Of a stretch of 64,000 bases of DNA, positions 9,345-19,561 are shown in pieces. Under the pieces are notes generated by a model. It saw only the letters and a list, made by a program, of their open reading frames with translations. It was not told the DNA's origin and ran no database searches. A program made the translations under genes and the position numbers. This stretch comes from Enterobacter vonholyi (GTDB taxonomy: Bacteria > Pseudomonadota > Gammaproteobacteria > Enterobacterales > Enterobacteriaceae), in contig NZ_VTUC01000038.1 in the NCBI RefSeq assembly GCF_008364555.1, positions 186,001 through 250,000 of the forward strand, given 5' to 3'. Every line of letters starts with the position of its first letter. Positions within the stretch are counted from its first letter, which is position 1.

Positions 9345-11807
9345 TTAAACTCCTAACTTCCATGACAGGGTACGCAGCAGATCGGCAAACACACCCGCCG
9401 CCGTAACATCGTTCCCTGCGCCATAGCCGCGAAGCACCAGCGGCAGTGGCTGATAATAGTGGCTGTAAAACGCGAGAGCGTTTTCGCCGTTTTTGACTTT
9501 GTACAGCGGGTCGTTGCCATCCACTTCGGCAATCTTCACCCGGCACACGCCATCTTCTTCAATGTTGCCAACATAGCGCAATACCTTACCTTCATCACGG
9601 GCTTTCGCAACGCGCGCGGCAAACGCGTCGTCAAGCTGCGGCAGTCTGGCCATAAAGGCGCTGACGTCACCGCTGCTGTCAAATTCTTCCGGCAGGACCG
9701 GTTCAATCACGATATCAGAAAGCTCAAGCTCCCGGCCCGTTTCACGGGCGAGGATCAGCAGCTTACGCGCCACATCCATACCGGAGAGATCGTCACGCGG
9801 ATCCGGCTCGGTGTAGCCCAGCTCGCGCGCGGCGCGGGTGGCTTCGGAGAGGCTCATCCCTTCATCCAGCTTGCCGAAGATAAACGACAGCGAGCCGGAG
9901 AGAATGCCGGAGAAACGCTGCAGTTCATCACCCGCGTTAAGCAGGTTCTGCAGGTTTTCGATAACCGGCAGACCAGCCCCAACGTTGGTGTCGTAAAGGA
10001 ACTTGCGGCGCGACTTGCTCGCCGCCAGACGCAGCTGGTGATAGTAATCCATCGACGAAGTGTTGGCCTTTTTGTTCGGCGTCACCACGTGGAAACCTTC
10101 GCGCAGGAAGTCGGCGTACTGGTCGGCGACCGCCTGGTTCGAGGTACAGTCGACGATGACCGGGTTAAGCAGATGGTACTCTTTCACCAGACGGATCAGG
10201 CGGCCCAGGTTGAACGGCTCTTTCGCCTCGTTCATCTCTGCCTGCCAGTTTTCCAGGTTAAGGCCGTGGACGTTGGTAAGCAGCGCTTTGGAATTCGCAA
10301 TCCCGCAGACGCGCAGGTCGATGTGTTTCTTCTTAAGCCACGCCTGCTGACGCTTCACCTGCTCCAGCAGCGCGCCGCCTACGCCACCCACGCCAATCAG
10401 GAACAGCTCGATGACCTGATCGGTGTTGAACAGCATCTGGTGAACCACGCGAACGCCGGTGGTGGCGTCATCATTGTCCACGACAACAGAAATTGAACGC
10501 TCCGACGAGCCCTGGGCAATTGCCACGATGTTGATATTGGCGCGCGCCAGCGCGGCAAAGAACTTGGCTGAGATACCGCGCAGCGTGCGCATGCCGTCGC
10601 CTACCACGGAGATAATCGCCAGACGCTCCTGAATGGAGAGCGGCTCGAGCAATTCTTCTTTAAGCTCCAGATAGAACTCTTCCTCCAGCGCGCGGCGGGC
10701 GCGCAGGCAGTCAGCCTGCGGCACGCAGAAGCTGATGCTGTACTCGGAAGAGGATTGGGTGATCAGCACCACCGAAATACCGTTGCGGGACATGGCCGCA
10801 AATACGCGCGCTGCCATGCCGACCATCCCTTTCATCCCAGGGCCGGAGACGCTGAACATCGCCATATTGTTGAGGTTGGAGATGCCTTTCACCGGCAGAC
10901 CGTCTTCATCGGTACTCGCGCCAATCAGCGTACCCGGCGCCTGCGGGTTACCGGTGTTTTTAATCAGGCAAGGGATCTGGAACTGGGCAATCGGGGAGAT
11001 GGTACGCGGGTGAAGCACTTTGGCGCCGAAGTAGGAAAGCTCCATCGCTTCCTGGTACGACATCGACTTCAGCAGCCTGGCGTCCGGAACCTGGCGCGGG
11101 TCGCAGGTATAGACGCCGTCGACGTCAGTCCAGATCTCACAACAGTCCGCGCGTAAGCAGGCGGCCAGCACGGCGGCGGAGTAGTCGGAACCGTTACGGC
11201 CCAGCACCACCAGCTCGCCCTTCTCGTTACCGGCGGTAAAGCCTGCCATCAGGATCATGTGGTCAGCGGGAATTTTGCTGGCGGCGATACGGCGGGTTGA
11301 TTCGGCAATATCAACGGTGGATTCGAGGTAGTGGCCCACCGCAAGCAGTTTTTCAACGGGATCGATCACGGTCACGCTATGGCCGCGCGCTTCCAGCACG
11401 CCGGCCATAATGGCGATAGAGAGTTTTTCACCGCGACAAATCAGCGCCGCGTTGATGCTGTCCGGACACTGGCCGAGGAGGCTGATGCCGTGCAGAACGT
11501 GTTTGATTTGCGCAAATTCCTGCTCAACGAAGGACTTCAGCTGAGCGTGCGGGAAGCCAGGCAGCGCCTCTGCCAGCCCTTGCAATAAGTCAGCGAAGAT
11601 ACGCTCTGCGTCGCTGATGTTCGGGAGTGCGTCCTGGCCACCGATGGTTTTTTCGATCATCGCCACCAGATGGTTCGTGATTTTTGCCGGGGCAGAGAGC
11701 ACGGTCGCAACCTGCCCCTGCCTGGCGTTGCTTTCCAGGATATCGGCAACACGCAGAAAACGTTCTGCATTTGCCACTGATGTACCGCCGAACTTCAACA
11801 CTCGCAT
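9345..11807 (-). CDS. thrA: Bifunctional aspartokinase I / homoserine dehydrogenase I
   Basis: An 820-residue fusion with the same length as E. coli ThrA. The aspartokinase domain opens with [13 protein letters not shown] (residues 5-17); two ACT regulatory domains follow (about 320-460, with [17 protein letters not shown] and [18 protein letters not shown]). The homoserine dehydrogenase begins with the NAD(P) loop [13 protein letters not shown] near residue 470. It catalyses the first and third steps from aspartate to threonine and is feedback-inhibited by threonine in E. coli. GAGGTAGAACC precedes the ATG. It is controlled by the thrL attenuator directly upstream. Confidence 0.98.
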   Translation of the reverse strand: MRVLKFGGTSVANAERFLRVADILESNARQGQVATVLSAPAKITNHLVAMIEKTIGGQDALPNISDAERIFADLLQGLAEALPGFPHAQLKSFVEQEFAQIKHVLHGISLLGQCPDSINAALICRGEKLSIAIMAGVLEARGHSVTVIDPVEKLLAVGHYLESTVDIAESTRRIAASKIPADHMILMAGFTAGNEKGELVVLGRNGSDYSAAVLAACLRADCCEIWTDVDGVYTCDPRQVPDARLLKSMSYQEAMELSYFGAKVLHPRTISPIAQFQIPCLIKNTGNPQAPGTLIGASTDEDGLPVKGISNLNNMAMFSVSGPGMKGMVGMAARVFAAMSRNGISVVLITQSSSEYSISFCVPQADCLRARRALEEEFYLELKEELLEPLSIQERLAIISVVGDGMRTLRGISAKFFAALARANINIVAIAQGSSERSISVVVDNDDATTGVRVVHQMLFNTDQVIELFLIGVGGVGGALLEQVKRQQAWLKKKHIDLRVCGIANSKALLTNVHGLNLENWQAEMNEAKEPFNLGRLIRLVKEYHLLNPVIVDCTSNQAVADQYADFLREGFHVVTPNKKANTSSMDYYHQLRLAASKSRRKFLYDTNVGAGLPVIENLQNLLNAGDELQRFSGILSGSLSFIFGKLDEGMSLSEATRAARELGYTEPDPRDDLSGMDVARKLLILARETGRELELSDIVIEPVLPEEFDSSGDVSAFMARLPQLDDAFAARVAKARDEGKVLRYVGNIEEDGVCRVKIAEVDGNDPLYKVKNGENALAFYSHYYQPLPLVLRGYGAGNDVTAAGVFADLLRTLSWKLGV

Positions 11808-11831
11808 GGTTCTACCTCGTTTCCTTTAGCC

Positions 11832-11872
11832 GAAAAAAAAGCCCGCACTGTCTAGGTGCGGGCTTTTTTTTG
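11832..11872 (-). terminator. thr attenuator terminator
   Basis: A 9-bp stem (11840-11848 with 11856-11864, 7-base loop) is followed on the reverse strand by a run of eight T. It lies between the leader peptide stop and thrA and is the Rho-independent attenuator of the threonine operon. Confidence 0.93.
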
Positions 11873-11887
11873 TTTTTCCTGTACGCG

Positions 11888-11956
11888 TCAGCCCGCATCG
11901 TTACCAGTGGTAATGATGATGGTTGTGGTAATGGTGGTGATGCTGATGCGTTTCAT
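11888..11956 (-). CDS. thrL: thr operon leader peptide
   Basis: A 22-codon leader ORF: MKRISITTITTTIIITTGND followed by AG and TGA. It carries 7 Thr and 6 Ile codons, which the ribosome reads while the attenuator forms; stalling at low charged Thr- or Ile-tRNA prevents the terminator and lets thrABC be transcribed. E. coli ThrL is 21 residues with 8 Thr and 4 Ile, so this version is one codon longer and richer in Ile. A TTGACT element at 12029-12034 (reverse strand) is a candidate -35 region. Too short for routine ORF calling, but the context makes it secure. Confidence 0.93.
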   Translation of the reverse strand: MKRISITTITTTIIITTGNDAG

Positions 11957-12167
11957 GGATGTTGTGTACTCTGTCATTATTATCTGTCTGTGCTGTATTC
12001 TTTTAGGGTTAAAGGATCGGGCTCGTTAAGTCAACGAATTTTTAATTTGATCACAATCCGGAAGACTCTCACGTCCCGCTGCGTGCAGATTTATTTTCAT
12101 CCGATTCCCCCAGATGCAACCCATACAGACAGACTTATTCGCCATAGTAAAAACTTATGGCAGTATT

Positions 12168-12854
12168 TTACTCGGCCAATTTTTTTTCAATATCATGCAG
12201 CAAACGGTGCAGCATTGCGGTGTCCCGCTGCTCAAGACGTCCCAAACGCTGCTGCAGCCAGTCAGCCATTTTTTGATCGTCAGCTACTTCCAACTGCGTT
12301 AACAGTTGCTCAACGCGTGCGCGCAGCGCAGCCAGCTGATTTTCATCTGCCCTTTCAGCCTGAGGCTGGGGAATTTGTATTAGGGAGGCTAATTGATAGC
12401 AGTACACCATGACCGCCTGGCCCAAATTCAGGGAAGGATAATCGGCCACCATCGGCGCACCGGTGAGCACGTCCGCCAGTTCCAGCTCCTCGTTGGTTAA
12501 TCCGGAATCTTCACGACCAAATACCAGCGCCGCTTTCTCCAGCCACTGGCTTTTCTCTTCCAGCATCGGCACCAGCTCCGCTGGCGTCGCATAGTAGTGG
12601 AACTTAGCCCGACTGCGCGCCGTGGTTGCAACGGTAAACGAAATGTCGTGCAACGCGTCGGCAAGCGTCGCGTAAGTAGTTATATTATCGAGAATATCTC
12701 CCGATCCGTGCGCCACCCAACGCGCGGCTGGCTCCAGATGGGCCGTGCTGTCCACAATGCGCAAATCGGTAAAACCCATGGTCTTCATGGCACGCGCCGC
12801 TGCGCCTATATTTTCTGCTCTGGCTGGGGCAACCAGTACAATCGACAGATGCAT
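12168..12854 (-). CDS. lasT: SpoU/TrmH-family RNA methyltransferase LasT (YjtD)
   Basis: A 228-residue SPOUT methyltransferase. Motif 1 (ENIGAAARAMKTMGF, about residues 13-28), motif 2 (FGREDSGLTNEEL, near 110) and motif 3 (SLNLGQAVMVYCYQL, near 140) of the knotted AdoMet site are all visible. Probably a ribose 2'-O methyltransferase acting on tRNA or rRNA; the target of this paralogue is not established. A C-terminal helical extension rich in Gln/Leu follows. Position between arcA/yjjY and thrL is as in K-12. Confidence 0.9.
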   Translation of the reverse strand: MHLSIVLVAPARAENIGAAARAMKTMGFTDLRIVDSTAHLEPAARWVAHGSGDILDNITTYATLADALHDISFTVATTARSRAKFHYYATPAELVPMLEEKSQWLEKAALVFGREDSGLTNEELELADVLTGAPMVADYPSLNLGQAVMVYCYQLASLIQIPQPQAERADENQLAALRARVEQLLTQLEVADDQKMADWLQQRLGRLEQRDTAMLHRLLHDIEKKLAE

Positions 12855-13253
12855 TTATGCTCTCTTTTTAATCAGTTAGCCGGTAAAAATGTGATGCACT
12901 TCAACATATTACGCAGCGCGAATTTACAAAATTGCAACACAAATCACCGAAATAGCGTTTCATAACAAATTAAAAACGCTAAACTATTCTGTGTCTGAAC
13001 AATCAGTTAGAATGTTAATAGAACACCATTATCCCCATGTTTTATAATGATAATGGCAGCATGAATACCCTATTCTGATTGGATTCGCTTCGTTTATAAA
13101 TCAATGTCCGCAACTAGTTGGTTTATTGAAAAATTGTGACAAAGGCTAGCATTCAGCTACGATGATTTCATCAAACTGTTAACGTGCTACAATTGAACTT
13201 GATATATGTCAACGAAGCGTAGTTTTATTGGGTGTCTGGTGTCACTTAGCCTG
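12855..13253. other. Intergenic region between lasT and yjjY
   Basis: About 400 bases, AT-rich, containing the lasT promoter side and part of the long upstream region of arcA. I see no convincing gene and cannot place the arcA promoters with certainty. Confidence 0.5.
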
Positions 13254-13394
13254 TTATGTTGCTGTTAAAATGGTTAGGATGACAGCCGTTTTTGACACTG
13301 TCGGGTCCAAAGGGAAAGTACCCAAGACCAAGCTAATGATGTTGTTGACGTTGATGGAAAGTGCATCAAGAACGCAATTACGTACTTTAGTCAC
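13254..13394 (-). CDS. yjjY: Small conserved protein YjjY (GTG start)
   Basis: A 46-codon ORF on the strand opposite arcA, starting with GTG: it reads VTKVRNCVLDALSINVNNII and ends VSKTAVILTILTAT. It matches E. coli YjjY almost residue for residue, differing at only about two positions. The role of YjjY is unknown. There is no good Shine-Dalgarno and the ORF lies in the arcA 5' region, so conservation could reflect either a real peptide or a constrained regulatory leader. Confidence 0.55.
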   Translation of the reverse strand: MTKVRNCVLDALSINVNNIISLVLGTFPLDPTVSKTAVILTILTAT

Positions 13395-13489
13395 GTTAAG
13401 CCGATCATGTTAATTTGCGACATGCATCAGGCAGGTCAGGGACTTTTGTACTTCCTGTTTCGATTTAGTTGGCAATTTAGGTAGCAAAC

Positions 13490-14206
13490 ATGCAGACCCC
13501 GCACATTCTTATCGTTGAAGACGAGTTGGTAACACGCAACACGTTAAAGAGCATTTTCGAAGCAGAAGGCTACGATGTCTTTGAAGCGACCGATGGCGCA
13601 GAGATGCATCAGATCCTTTCTGAAAATGATATCAACCTGGTGATCATGGATATTAACCTGCCGGGCAAAAACGGTCTTCTTCTGGCGCGCGAACTGCGCG
13701 AGCAGGCGAACGTCGCGTTAATGTTCCTGACGGGCCGTGATAACGAAGTTGATAAAATTCTTGGCCTGGAAATCGGTGCGGATGACTACATCACCAAGCC
13801 GTTCAACCCTCGCGAGTTAACCATTCGTGCACGCAACCTGCTGTCCCGCACCATGAACCTGGGTACTGTCAGCGAAGAGCGTCGTAGCGTAGATAGCTAC
13901 AAATTCAACGGCTGGGAACTTGATATCAATAGCCGCTCGCTGATTAGCCCTAACGGTGAGCAGTATAAACTGCCGCGCAGTGAATTCCGCGCGATGCTGC
14001 ACTTCTGCGAAAACCCGGGAAAAATTCAGTCCCGTGCAGAACTGCTGAAGAAAATGACCGGCCGTGAGCTGAAGCCGCACGACCGTACCGTAGACGTCAC
14101 CATCCGTCGTATTCGTAAACATTTCGAATCTACGCCAGATACGCCGGAAATCATTGCCACCATTCACGGCGAAGGGTACCGTTTCTGCGGCGATTTGCAG
14201 GAATAA
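13490..14206 (+). CDS. arcA: Response regulator ArcA
   Basis: A 238-residue OmpR-family response regulator. The phospho-acceptor is D54 in [13 protein letters not shown], with the conserved DE pair at 11-12 and K103 in [12 protein letters not shown]; the winged-helix DNA-binding domain occupies roughly 135-235. With sensor ArcB it represses aerobic metabolism under low oxygen. Length and sequence are nearly those of E. coli. It has a long upstream region (over 90 bases to yjjY) and ends at a bidirectional terminator. Confidence 0.98.
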   Translation: MQTPHILIVEDELVTRNTLKSIFEAEGYDVFEATDGAEMHQILSENDINLVIMDINLPGKNGLLLARELREQANVALMFLTGRDNEVDKILGLEIGADDYITKPFNPRELTIRARNLLSRTMNLGTVSEERRSVDSYKFNGWELDINSRSLISPNGEQYKLPRSEFRAMLHFCENPGKIQSRAELLKKMTGRELKPHDRTVDVTIRRIRKHFESTPDTPEIIATIHGEGYRFCGDLQE

Positions 14207-14221
14207 TCCCGCAGTTAATGC

Positions 14222-14256
14222 ATTAAAAAACGGCGCTTATGCGCCGTTTTTTTTAT
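14222..14256. terminator. Bidirectional terminator between arcA and creA
   Basis: An A-run, the stem CGGCGC/GCGCCG (14231-14236 with 14241-14246, loop TTAT) and an 8-base T-run form a symmetrical intrinsic terminator that serves both convergent genes. The creA stop codon overlaps the T-run. Confidence 0.93.
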
Positions 14257-14726
14257 TCCCGCCAGGGCATAATCGGCACCGCGCTGATCGCGTTTTTCGG
14301 TGACCCTTCCACCACTTTGTCAGAATAGGCCAGGTAGGCCAGCGTATTGCGTTTGGCATCGTAGAAACGCACAACCTGCAGCTTTTTGAACACCAGCGAG
14401 GTCCGTTTCTGGAATACCACGTCGCCCTGCGCTTTGCCGTTTTTAATTTTGTCGCTCAATTCAACCGGGCCCACCTGCTGACATGAGATCGCCGCATCGG
14501 AGGTATCTTCCGCCAGCCCCAGTCCGCCTTTGATGCCGCCCGTTTTCGCGCGGCTGACATAGCAGGTGACGTTTTTCACGTCCGGATCGTCAAACGCCTC
14601 CACCACGATTTTGTGGTCCGGGCCAAACATTTTGAACACGGTATCGACGGAACCAATCTGTTCCGCCTGCGCGACGCGTCCAACCATCAACATCAGCGCG
14701 GTGAAGATCAAAGTCTTGTATTTCAT
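14253..14726 (-). CDS. creA: CreA family periplasmic protein
   Basis: A 157-residue protein starting MKYKTLIF with a signal peptide (cleavage near AQA, about residue 21) and the CreA core [21 protein letters not shown]. The start matches E. coli CreA; an earlier in-frame ATG at 14759 is less likely. The function is unknown. In K-12 creA leads the creABCD operon of a two-component system. Here creBCD is missing and arcA follows directly after creA, so the gene is an orphan. Confidence 0.93.
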   Translation of the reverse strand: MKYKTLIFTALMLMVGRVAQAEQIGSVDTVFKMFGPDHKIVVEAFDDPDVKNVTCYVSRAKTGGIKGGLGLAEDTSDAAISCQQVGPVELSDKIKNGKAQGDVVFQKRTSLVFKKLQVVRFYDAKRNTLAYLAYSDKVVEGSPKNAISAVPIMPWRE

Positions 14727-14937
14727 ATTGTTACCATTCTTTAAAATTACACTGAGCAATTATTCAACACTTTAGACAAAAATGTAGCAAGATCACAGGA
14801 TTAGAATATATCTGCCTGTAATGTGCTCGAAAAAGCATGAATGCGCAAAAAAAACACTGAATGCTAAAACATCAAAAAATGCTATTATCCGCTAACCTGT
14901 TATCAGGCACCTGCTGTTTTAAGGATGAGGATAGTAT

Positions 14938-15807
14938 ATGGATCAGGCTGGAATTATTCGCGACCTGCTCACCTGGCTGGAAGGTCATCTCGACCAGCCT
15001 TTGTCACTGGATCATGTGGCGGCTAAAGCAGGCTATTCCAAGTGGCATCTGCAAAGGATGTTCAAGGATGTCACCGGTCATGCTATCGGGGCCTATATTC
15101 GCGCACGTCGTTTATCAAAATCTGCTGTAGCATTGCGCCTCACCGCGCGGCCGATTCTGGATATTGCCCTGCAATATCGTTTCGATTCACAGCAGACATT
15201 CACCCGCGCCTTTAAAAAACAGTTCTTGTTGACGCCAGCGCTTTATCGTCGCTCGCCTGACTGGAGCTCGTTTGGCATGCGTCCGCCGCTGCGTCTGGGC
15301 GAGTTCGCAATGCCGAAGTACGACATTATTACACTGCCGGAAACCCATCTGATCGGCACTACGCAGAGCTACTCCTGTTCACTGGAGCAGATTTCTGAGT
15401 TCCGACATCAGATGCGCGTCCAGTTCTGGCGCGACTTCCTGAGCCACGCGCCGGCGATCCCGCCTATCCTGTATGGCCTCAACGAAACGCACCCAAGCCA
15501 GGAAAAAGACGACGAGCAGGAGGTGTTCTACACCACCGCGCTGACGCCAGAGATGGCCAACGGGTATATTCAGGGTTCGAAGCCTGTCGTGCTGGAAGGC
15601 GGCGAGTATGTGATGTTCGCCTATGAAGGACTGGGAACGGGGGTACAGGAGTTTATCCTGACCGTTTACGGTACCTGCATGCCAATGCTGAATCTGAATC
15701 GCCGTAAAGGTCAGGACATTGAGCGCTACTACCCGGCGCAGGATGCCAAACCGGAAGAAGGCCCAATTAATCTGCGTATGGAATTTTTGATTCCAATACG
15801 TCGTTAA
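14938..15807 (+). CDS. rob: Right-origin-binding transcriptional activator Rob
   Basis: A 289-residue AraC/XylS-family activator. The double helix-turn-helix domain is N-terminal (residues 1-105, including GYSKWHLQRMFKDVTG and FDSQQTFTRAFKKQF), followed by a GyrI-like ligand domain. Rob activates the mar/sox/rob regulon (efflux and solvent tolerance), and binds bile salts and fatty acids in E. coli. The N-terminal half is almost identical to E. coli; the C-terminal domain is more divergent. The stop overlaps that of gpmB by four bases (convergent). Confidence 0.96.
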   Translation: MDQAGIIRDLLTWLEGHLDQPLSLDHVAAKAGYSKWHLQRMFKDVTGHAIGAYIRARRLSKSAVALRLTARPILDIALQYRFDSQQTFTRAFKKQFLLTPALYRRSPDWSSFGMRPPLRLGEFAMPKYDIITLPETHLIGTTQSYSCSLEQISEFRHQMRVQFWRDFLSHAPAIPPILYGLNETHPSQEKDDEQEVFYTTALTPEMANGYIQGSKPVVLEGGEYVMFAYEGLGTGVQEFILTVYGTCMPMLNLNRRKGQDIERYYPAQDAKPEEGPINLRMEFLIPIRR

Positions 15808-16451
15808 CGCTGCAGTTCGTCAAGCGCAGGGGCATCGAGATGCGAAATGTCCCCTGCCATCTCCACGACCCAACCTGACGCCAGCCACGCGCTTTCCTGA
15901 TAATCAATTCGGGAAATGGAGCAGTTACGCAGACGCAAACGGCGCTCAGCGTAAGCAGGTAATCCCAGAATGGTGCTCACCAGGCATCCCAACGCAATCC
16001 CATGACTCACCAGCAGCGGACGGCTTCCCGCCGGAAGCTTCAGGCATTCCGCCAGTGCGGCATGCATACGGACGCTGAGCTCCTGCATGGATTCGCCCTC
16101 AGGAATACGGCCATCTTCGGTACCGTTCACCAGCGTGCGGCGCCAGCCCTCTTCCGTTTCCGTCAGCGTATCGATATGGCGTTTTTCCAGCACGCCCATA
16201 TCCAGCTCGCGCAGGCGCGGCTCCAGCATGACGTCACAGCCGCAGGCGTCTGCAATGATGCGCGCCGTCTGCTGTGTGCGACCTAAATCGCTGGTAATGA
16301 CGTGGGTAATGCCCAGCGTTCGGGCGCGTTCTGCCACCTGCCACGCTTGCTGCACGCCCTTCTCTGTAAGAGGACTGTCTGACTGGCCTTGAATACGTCG
16401 CTCGGCGTTCCACTGCGTTTCACCGTGGCGAACAAGGTATACCTGTAACAT
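15804..16451 (-). CDS. gpmB: Phosphoglycerate mutase-like phosphatase GpmB (YtjC)
   Basis: A 215-residue histidine phosphatase superfamily member. The catalytic LVRHGETQWN motif is at residues 6-15, the second-half SHGIALG motif around 150. Annotated as phosphoglycerate mutase 2, but mutase activity in E. coli is disputed and it may act as a broad phosphatase. Divergent from yjjX, convergent with rob. Confidence 0.93.
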   Translation of the reverse strand: MLQVYLVRHGETQWNAERRIQGQSDSPLTEKGVQQAWQVAERARTLGITHVITSDLGRTQQTARIIADACGCDVMLEPRLRELDMGVLEKRHIDTLTETEEGWRRTLVNGTEDGRIPEGESMQELSVRMHAALAECLKLPAGSRPLLVSHGIALGCLVSTILGLPAYAERRLRLRNCSISRIDYQESAWLASGWVVEMAGDISHLDAPALDELQR

Positions 16452-16501
16452 GCTTTTTTTCCGTTATACTGCGATGAGTTTTTTTTGAATCGAGCTTAAT
16501 T

Positions 16502-17017
16502 ATGCACCATGTTGTCTCTGCTACCACTAATCCTGCCAAAATTCAGGCAATTCTAAGGGCATTTGAAGAGATCTTCGGCGCAGGATCCTGCCATATTGAA
16601 GCCATCGGCGTCGAGAGTGGCGTTCCTGAACAGCCGTTTGGCAGCGAGGAAACGCGCGCTGGAGCACGAAACCGCGTAGCAAATGCCAGGGCTGCGGCAC
16701 CGGATGCGGACTTTTGGGTGGCAATTGAAGCCGGTATCGACGAAGGCGCAACCTTTAGCTGGGTGGTGATCGAAAGCCGTGAACAGCGCGGTGAAGCGCG
16801 TTCAGCCACCCTGCCGCTGCCGGAGATTATTCTGGAAAAAGTCCGCGCGGGTGAAGCGCTCGGGCCGGTGATGTCGCAGTACACCGGCATTGATGAGATT
16901 GGCCGTAAAGAAGGGGCGATTGGCGTCTTTACCGCAGGCGCGCTGACGCGTTCAGGCGTTTATCATCAGGCGGTGATCCTGGCGTTAAGCCCGTTCCATA
17001 ACGCGATTTATCGCTAA
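16502..17017 (+). CDS. yjjX: Inosine/xanthosine triphosphatase YjjX
   Basis: A 171-residue NTPase of the YjjX family (MJ0226-like fold) that hydrolyses ITP and XTP, keeping non-canonical purines out of nucleic acids. It begins [17 protein letters not shown], and the conserved [16 protein letters not shown] segment is at about residues 48-63. Length matches E. coli. Its 3' end overlaps trpR by four bases. Confidence 0.93.
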   Translation: MHHVVSATTNPAKIQAILRAFEEIFGAGSCHIEAIGVESGVPEQPFGSEETRAGARNRVANARAAAPDADFWVAIEAGIDEGATFSWVVIESREQRGEARSATLPLPEIILEKVRAGEALGPVMSQYTGIDEIGRKEGAIGVFTAGALTRSGVYHQAVILALSPFHNAIYR

Positions 17018-17340
17018 GCGTTTTTCAATAGCACCGCTTCCAGCCACTGGCGCAGCTCAACGGGCGCCGACTTCAGGCTGTTCGATCCGCGGGTAATCGT
17101 TGCGATGCCCGCGCCGAGCTCATTTTTCAGTTCGCGCTGGCTCATCTCACCGCGCAGCAACTCTTCGATGATCCGCACGCGCGTGCCCAGCGCCTCGCGC
17201 TCGTCCGGCGTGAGCATCAGCTGCATAAGGGGTAAATGCAAATCCTGTTCGTAAGACTGGCGAAGCAGCTCCACAAAACGAAGCCACTCCTGATGACGTT
17301 GTTCGGCGATTGCCGAGGAATACGGGGAATGCTGGGTCAT
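17014..17340 (-). CDS. trpR: Trp operon repressor
   Basis: A 108-residue, all-helical repressor. The helix-turn-helix region [20 protein letters not shown] (about residues 66-85) is identical to that of E. coli TrpR. With bound tryptophan it represses trp, aroH, mtr and its own gene. The frame is open further upstream to 17421, but MTQHSPYS at 17340 matches E. coli and follows a GAGGCAGC stretch. A trp operator lies just upstream (17356-17373), consistent with autoregulation. Confidence 0.96.
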   Translation of the reverse strand: MTQHSPYSSAIAEQRHQEWLRFVELLRQSYEQDLHLPLMQLMLTPDEREALGTRVRIIEELLRGEMSQRELKNELGAGIATITRGSNSLKSAPVELRQWLEAVLLKNA

Positions 17341-17355
17341 GTTATGCTGCCTCTT

Positions 17356-17373
17356 GTACTCTTTAGCGAGTAC
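17356..17373 (-). promoter_or_regulatory. TrpR operator
   Basis: GTACTCTTTAGCGAGTAC is a near-perfect palindrome (GTACTC...GAGTAC around a central CTAG-like core) matching the E. coli trpR operator. It sits about 16 bases before the trpR start codon. Confidence 0.88.
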
Positions 17374-17395
17374 AGCATAACACAACCCGCGCCGA

Positions 17396-19333
17396 TCAGT
17401 AACGTCTCTGCCACTCGGCATCGCTCATCAGGGTATCTTTCTGCCCCATGAAGTAGCGATAGTAGGCGTCATAGGCCAGCACGTTCTTCACATAGCCGCG
17501 CGTTTCCGAGAACGGGATACTCTCGACAAACGCCACGGCGTCAATGCGTCCGGCGCTGTTGCCGAGCCAGGTACGCACGCGACCCGGCCCCGCGTTATAC
17601 GCCGCCGACGCGAAGATGCGGTTATTGCCGAACTGCTGATACACGTACTGCAGGTAGCTGGTACCGATGTTGATATTGGTATCCGGATCCAGGAGCTGTG
17701 ACGGGCTGCTGTAGCCAGGAATATTAAACATCTTCACCGTGTGCGTCGCCGTGCCCGGCATAATCTGCATCAGGCCGCTGGCGCCCACCGGGGAACGGAC
17801 TTTCGGGTTCCATGCGCTCTCCTGACGGGCAATTGCCATCGCGTAGCTTTGCGGGATATCTTTGCCGCTGGTGTAGCGATCGAACAGATCCTTGTAAGCC
17901 AGCGGGAAACGCTCTTCGAGATGATCCCAAAGCTTACCGGCGATCGTCGCCTGCACGCTCAGATCCCACCAGTGGTTATCAAAAGCATAGCGGGCAAGCT
18001 GGGCTTTCTCGTCGGTGCTGCGGCTGGTCACCAGATTCGCCCACTCGCTGCGCGCGGTATTATCCATATTCCAGTACATCAGCTCGCGCACGCGCGCCAT
18101 TTCTGGCCCCTGCGTCAGCGCCGGGTTCGCGTTAGCGGGCGCTTTATCAATGCGGAAGGTGTACTCCTCGCCCAGGCGCTGCGCGGCTGCCATCGGGTAG
18201 AACCCACGCTGCTGCATCAGCGTATGGAGAATTTCTTTGGCCTCGTCATCACGACCGCGCTCCATCAGCAGATCGGCCTGCCAGTAGCGCCATTCGTCCT
18301 TCTCTTTGGCCTCCATAGGCAACCGCGCAAGCCAGGTATTCAGCCCACGGCGATCTCCCGTACCCAGCGCCATGCGCACGCGACGTTCCACCAGAGACGT
18401 GGAGTTCGAACGCATAATGGCATCGTCACGCCAGCGCGCCTGTTCATCGGTCACATCGGTGCCCATCAGTCGCCACGCCACGATATCGCGCAGCTCCTGG
18501 GTTTGTTCCTCATTAAGCTGCTGCGCCTGCACCAGCTGCGGGATCATCAGCCGCGCGTTTTCCACATCGTCACGCGCCACGCTGGCAAAGGCCACCGCCG
18601 CCATCTGGCGGGTAAAATCGGTCGCGCCCGTACTGCGGGCAAAGGTCAGCACGCTGTTGGGATCGTTAGCCAGCGAGATAACCGCGGTGGAGATCGTCTG
18701 GTAATCGGACGGCATCTGCCCCGCCAGCGTGGTCACCAGACGCGTGTTGCCGGCTTTCATCGCCAGACGGATGCGCTCAAGGTAGGACAGCGGATCCTGC
18801 TTGCCGGATGCGCGCCACGCGCCGAACAGGGAATCACAGGCGTTCGGCTGGTTTTTCCCGGTCAGCCAGAGCTCTTTCGCCCCGGCCCAGGCCTCTTCCT
18901 GCTGGCCGGTCGCCCATTTCGCGTAGTAATAGTTACACTGCGCTTCGGTGGTATTCGGCTTTTCAGGGCTAAACGCCAGCAGTCCGCGCCAGTCTTCCCG
19001 ACGCGCCAGTTCATTCACAAATCGAGACTGAAGATTTCGGGCTGGCGGCAGGGTCGGGTTCGCCTGAATGAAGTTATTCACGGTAACGGTGGGTTGATTC
19101 ATGAGATCGTCCGTAATTTGACGATACTCGAGATACGGATACAGCGGATAATCCTTTAGCGTCGGCATCAGCGCCTGCACGGTATCCATCTGCTTGTTGT
19201 CCCACGCCTGTTTAATCTGGGCGTAGCGGTTGCGTTGTTCATCCAGTGAATCGGCATGCACCGCCTGGCTTACCGCCATTACGCATACGCTGGCAGCCAG
19301 CAGACGCCAGACCACCCGTTTGGCTTTTTCCAC
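17396..19333 (-). CDS. slt: Soluble lytic murein transglycosylase Slt70
   Basis: A 645-residue periplasmic enzyme that cleaves peptidoglycan glycan strands to 1,6-anhydromuropeptides. A signal peptide covers about residues 1-27 (cleavage after AVHA). A long alpha-helical superhelix follows, then the catalytic SLT domain near residue 485, with the catalytic Glu in ARQESAWNP and the downstream [13 protein letters not shown] and [10 protein letters not shown] motifs. Same length as E. coli Slt precursor. trpR follows on the same strand with its own operator. Confidence 0.97.
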   Translation of the reverse strand: MEKAKRVVWRLLAASVCVMAVSQAVHADSLDEQRNRYAQIKQAWDNKQMDTVQALMPTLKDYPLYPYLEYRQITDDLMNQPTVTVNNFIQANPTLPPARNLQSRFVNELARREDWRGLLAFSPEKPNTTEAQCNYYYAKWATGQQEEAWAGAKELWLTGKNQPNACDSLFGAWRASGKQDPLSYLERIRLAMKAGNTRLVTTLAGQMPSDYQTISTAVISLANDPNSVLTFARSTGATDFTRQMAAVAFASVARDDVENARLMIPQLVQAQQLNEEQTQELRDIVAWRLMGTDVTDEQARWRDDAIMRSNSTSLVERRVRMALGTGDRRGLNTWLARLPMEAKEKDEWRYWQADLLMERGRDDEAKEILHTLMQQRGFYPMAAAQRLGEEYTFRIDKAPANANPALTQGPEMARVRELMYWNMDNTARSEWANLVTSRSTDEKAQLARYAFDNHWWDLSVQATIAGKLWDHLEERFPLAYKDLFDRYTSGKDIPQSYAMAIARQESAWNPKVRSPVGASGLMQIMPGTATHTVKMFNIPGYSSPSQLLDPDTNINIGTSYLQYVYQQFGNNRIFASAAYNAGPGRVRTWLGNSAGRIDAVAFVESIPFSETRGYVKNVLAYDAYYRYFMGQKDTLMSDAEWQRRY

Positions 19334-19561
19334 AAGCTCTTCCTCATTGTTTTTTCGTCAATTGCAGCGTCTTGCCACGTCAAAGTCTAATTAACTTATG
19401 CTAACCAGGCATCCTTCAACGCGCCACGTCATGGACACTTTTTTACCTTTCTTGCGCGTTTTAACACTCCCGACGTTCCTGGCTGGGATTAGGACGTGAA
19501 AAAGGCTACACTTCGAGGCTGAAATTCCTTCTCAATTACGATAAAAGAGGCGAAGTCCAAC

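Noticed and set aside
17741..19159. Long open frame (472 codons) opposite slt
   Set aside because: It lies entirely antisense to slt, has no family motif and is low-complexity His/Arg/Gln rich, as expected from the shadow of a GC-rich gene.
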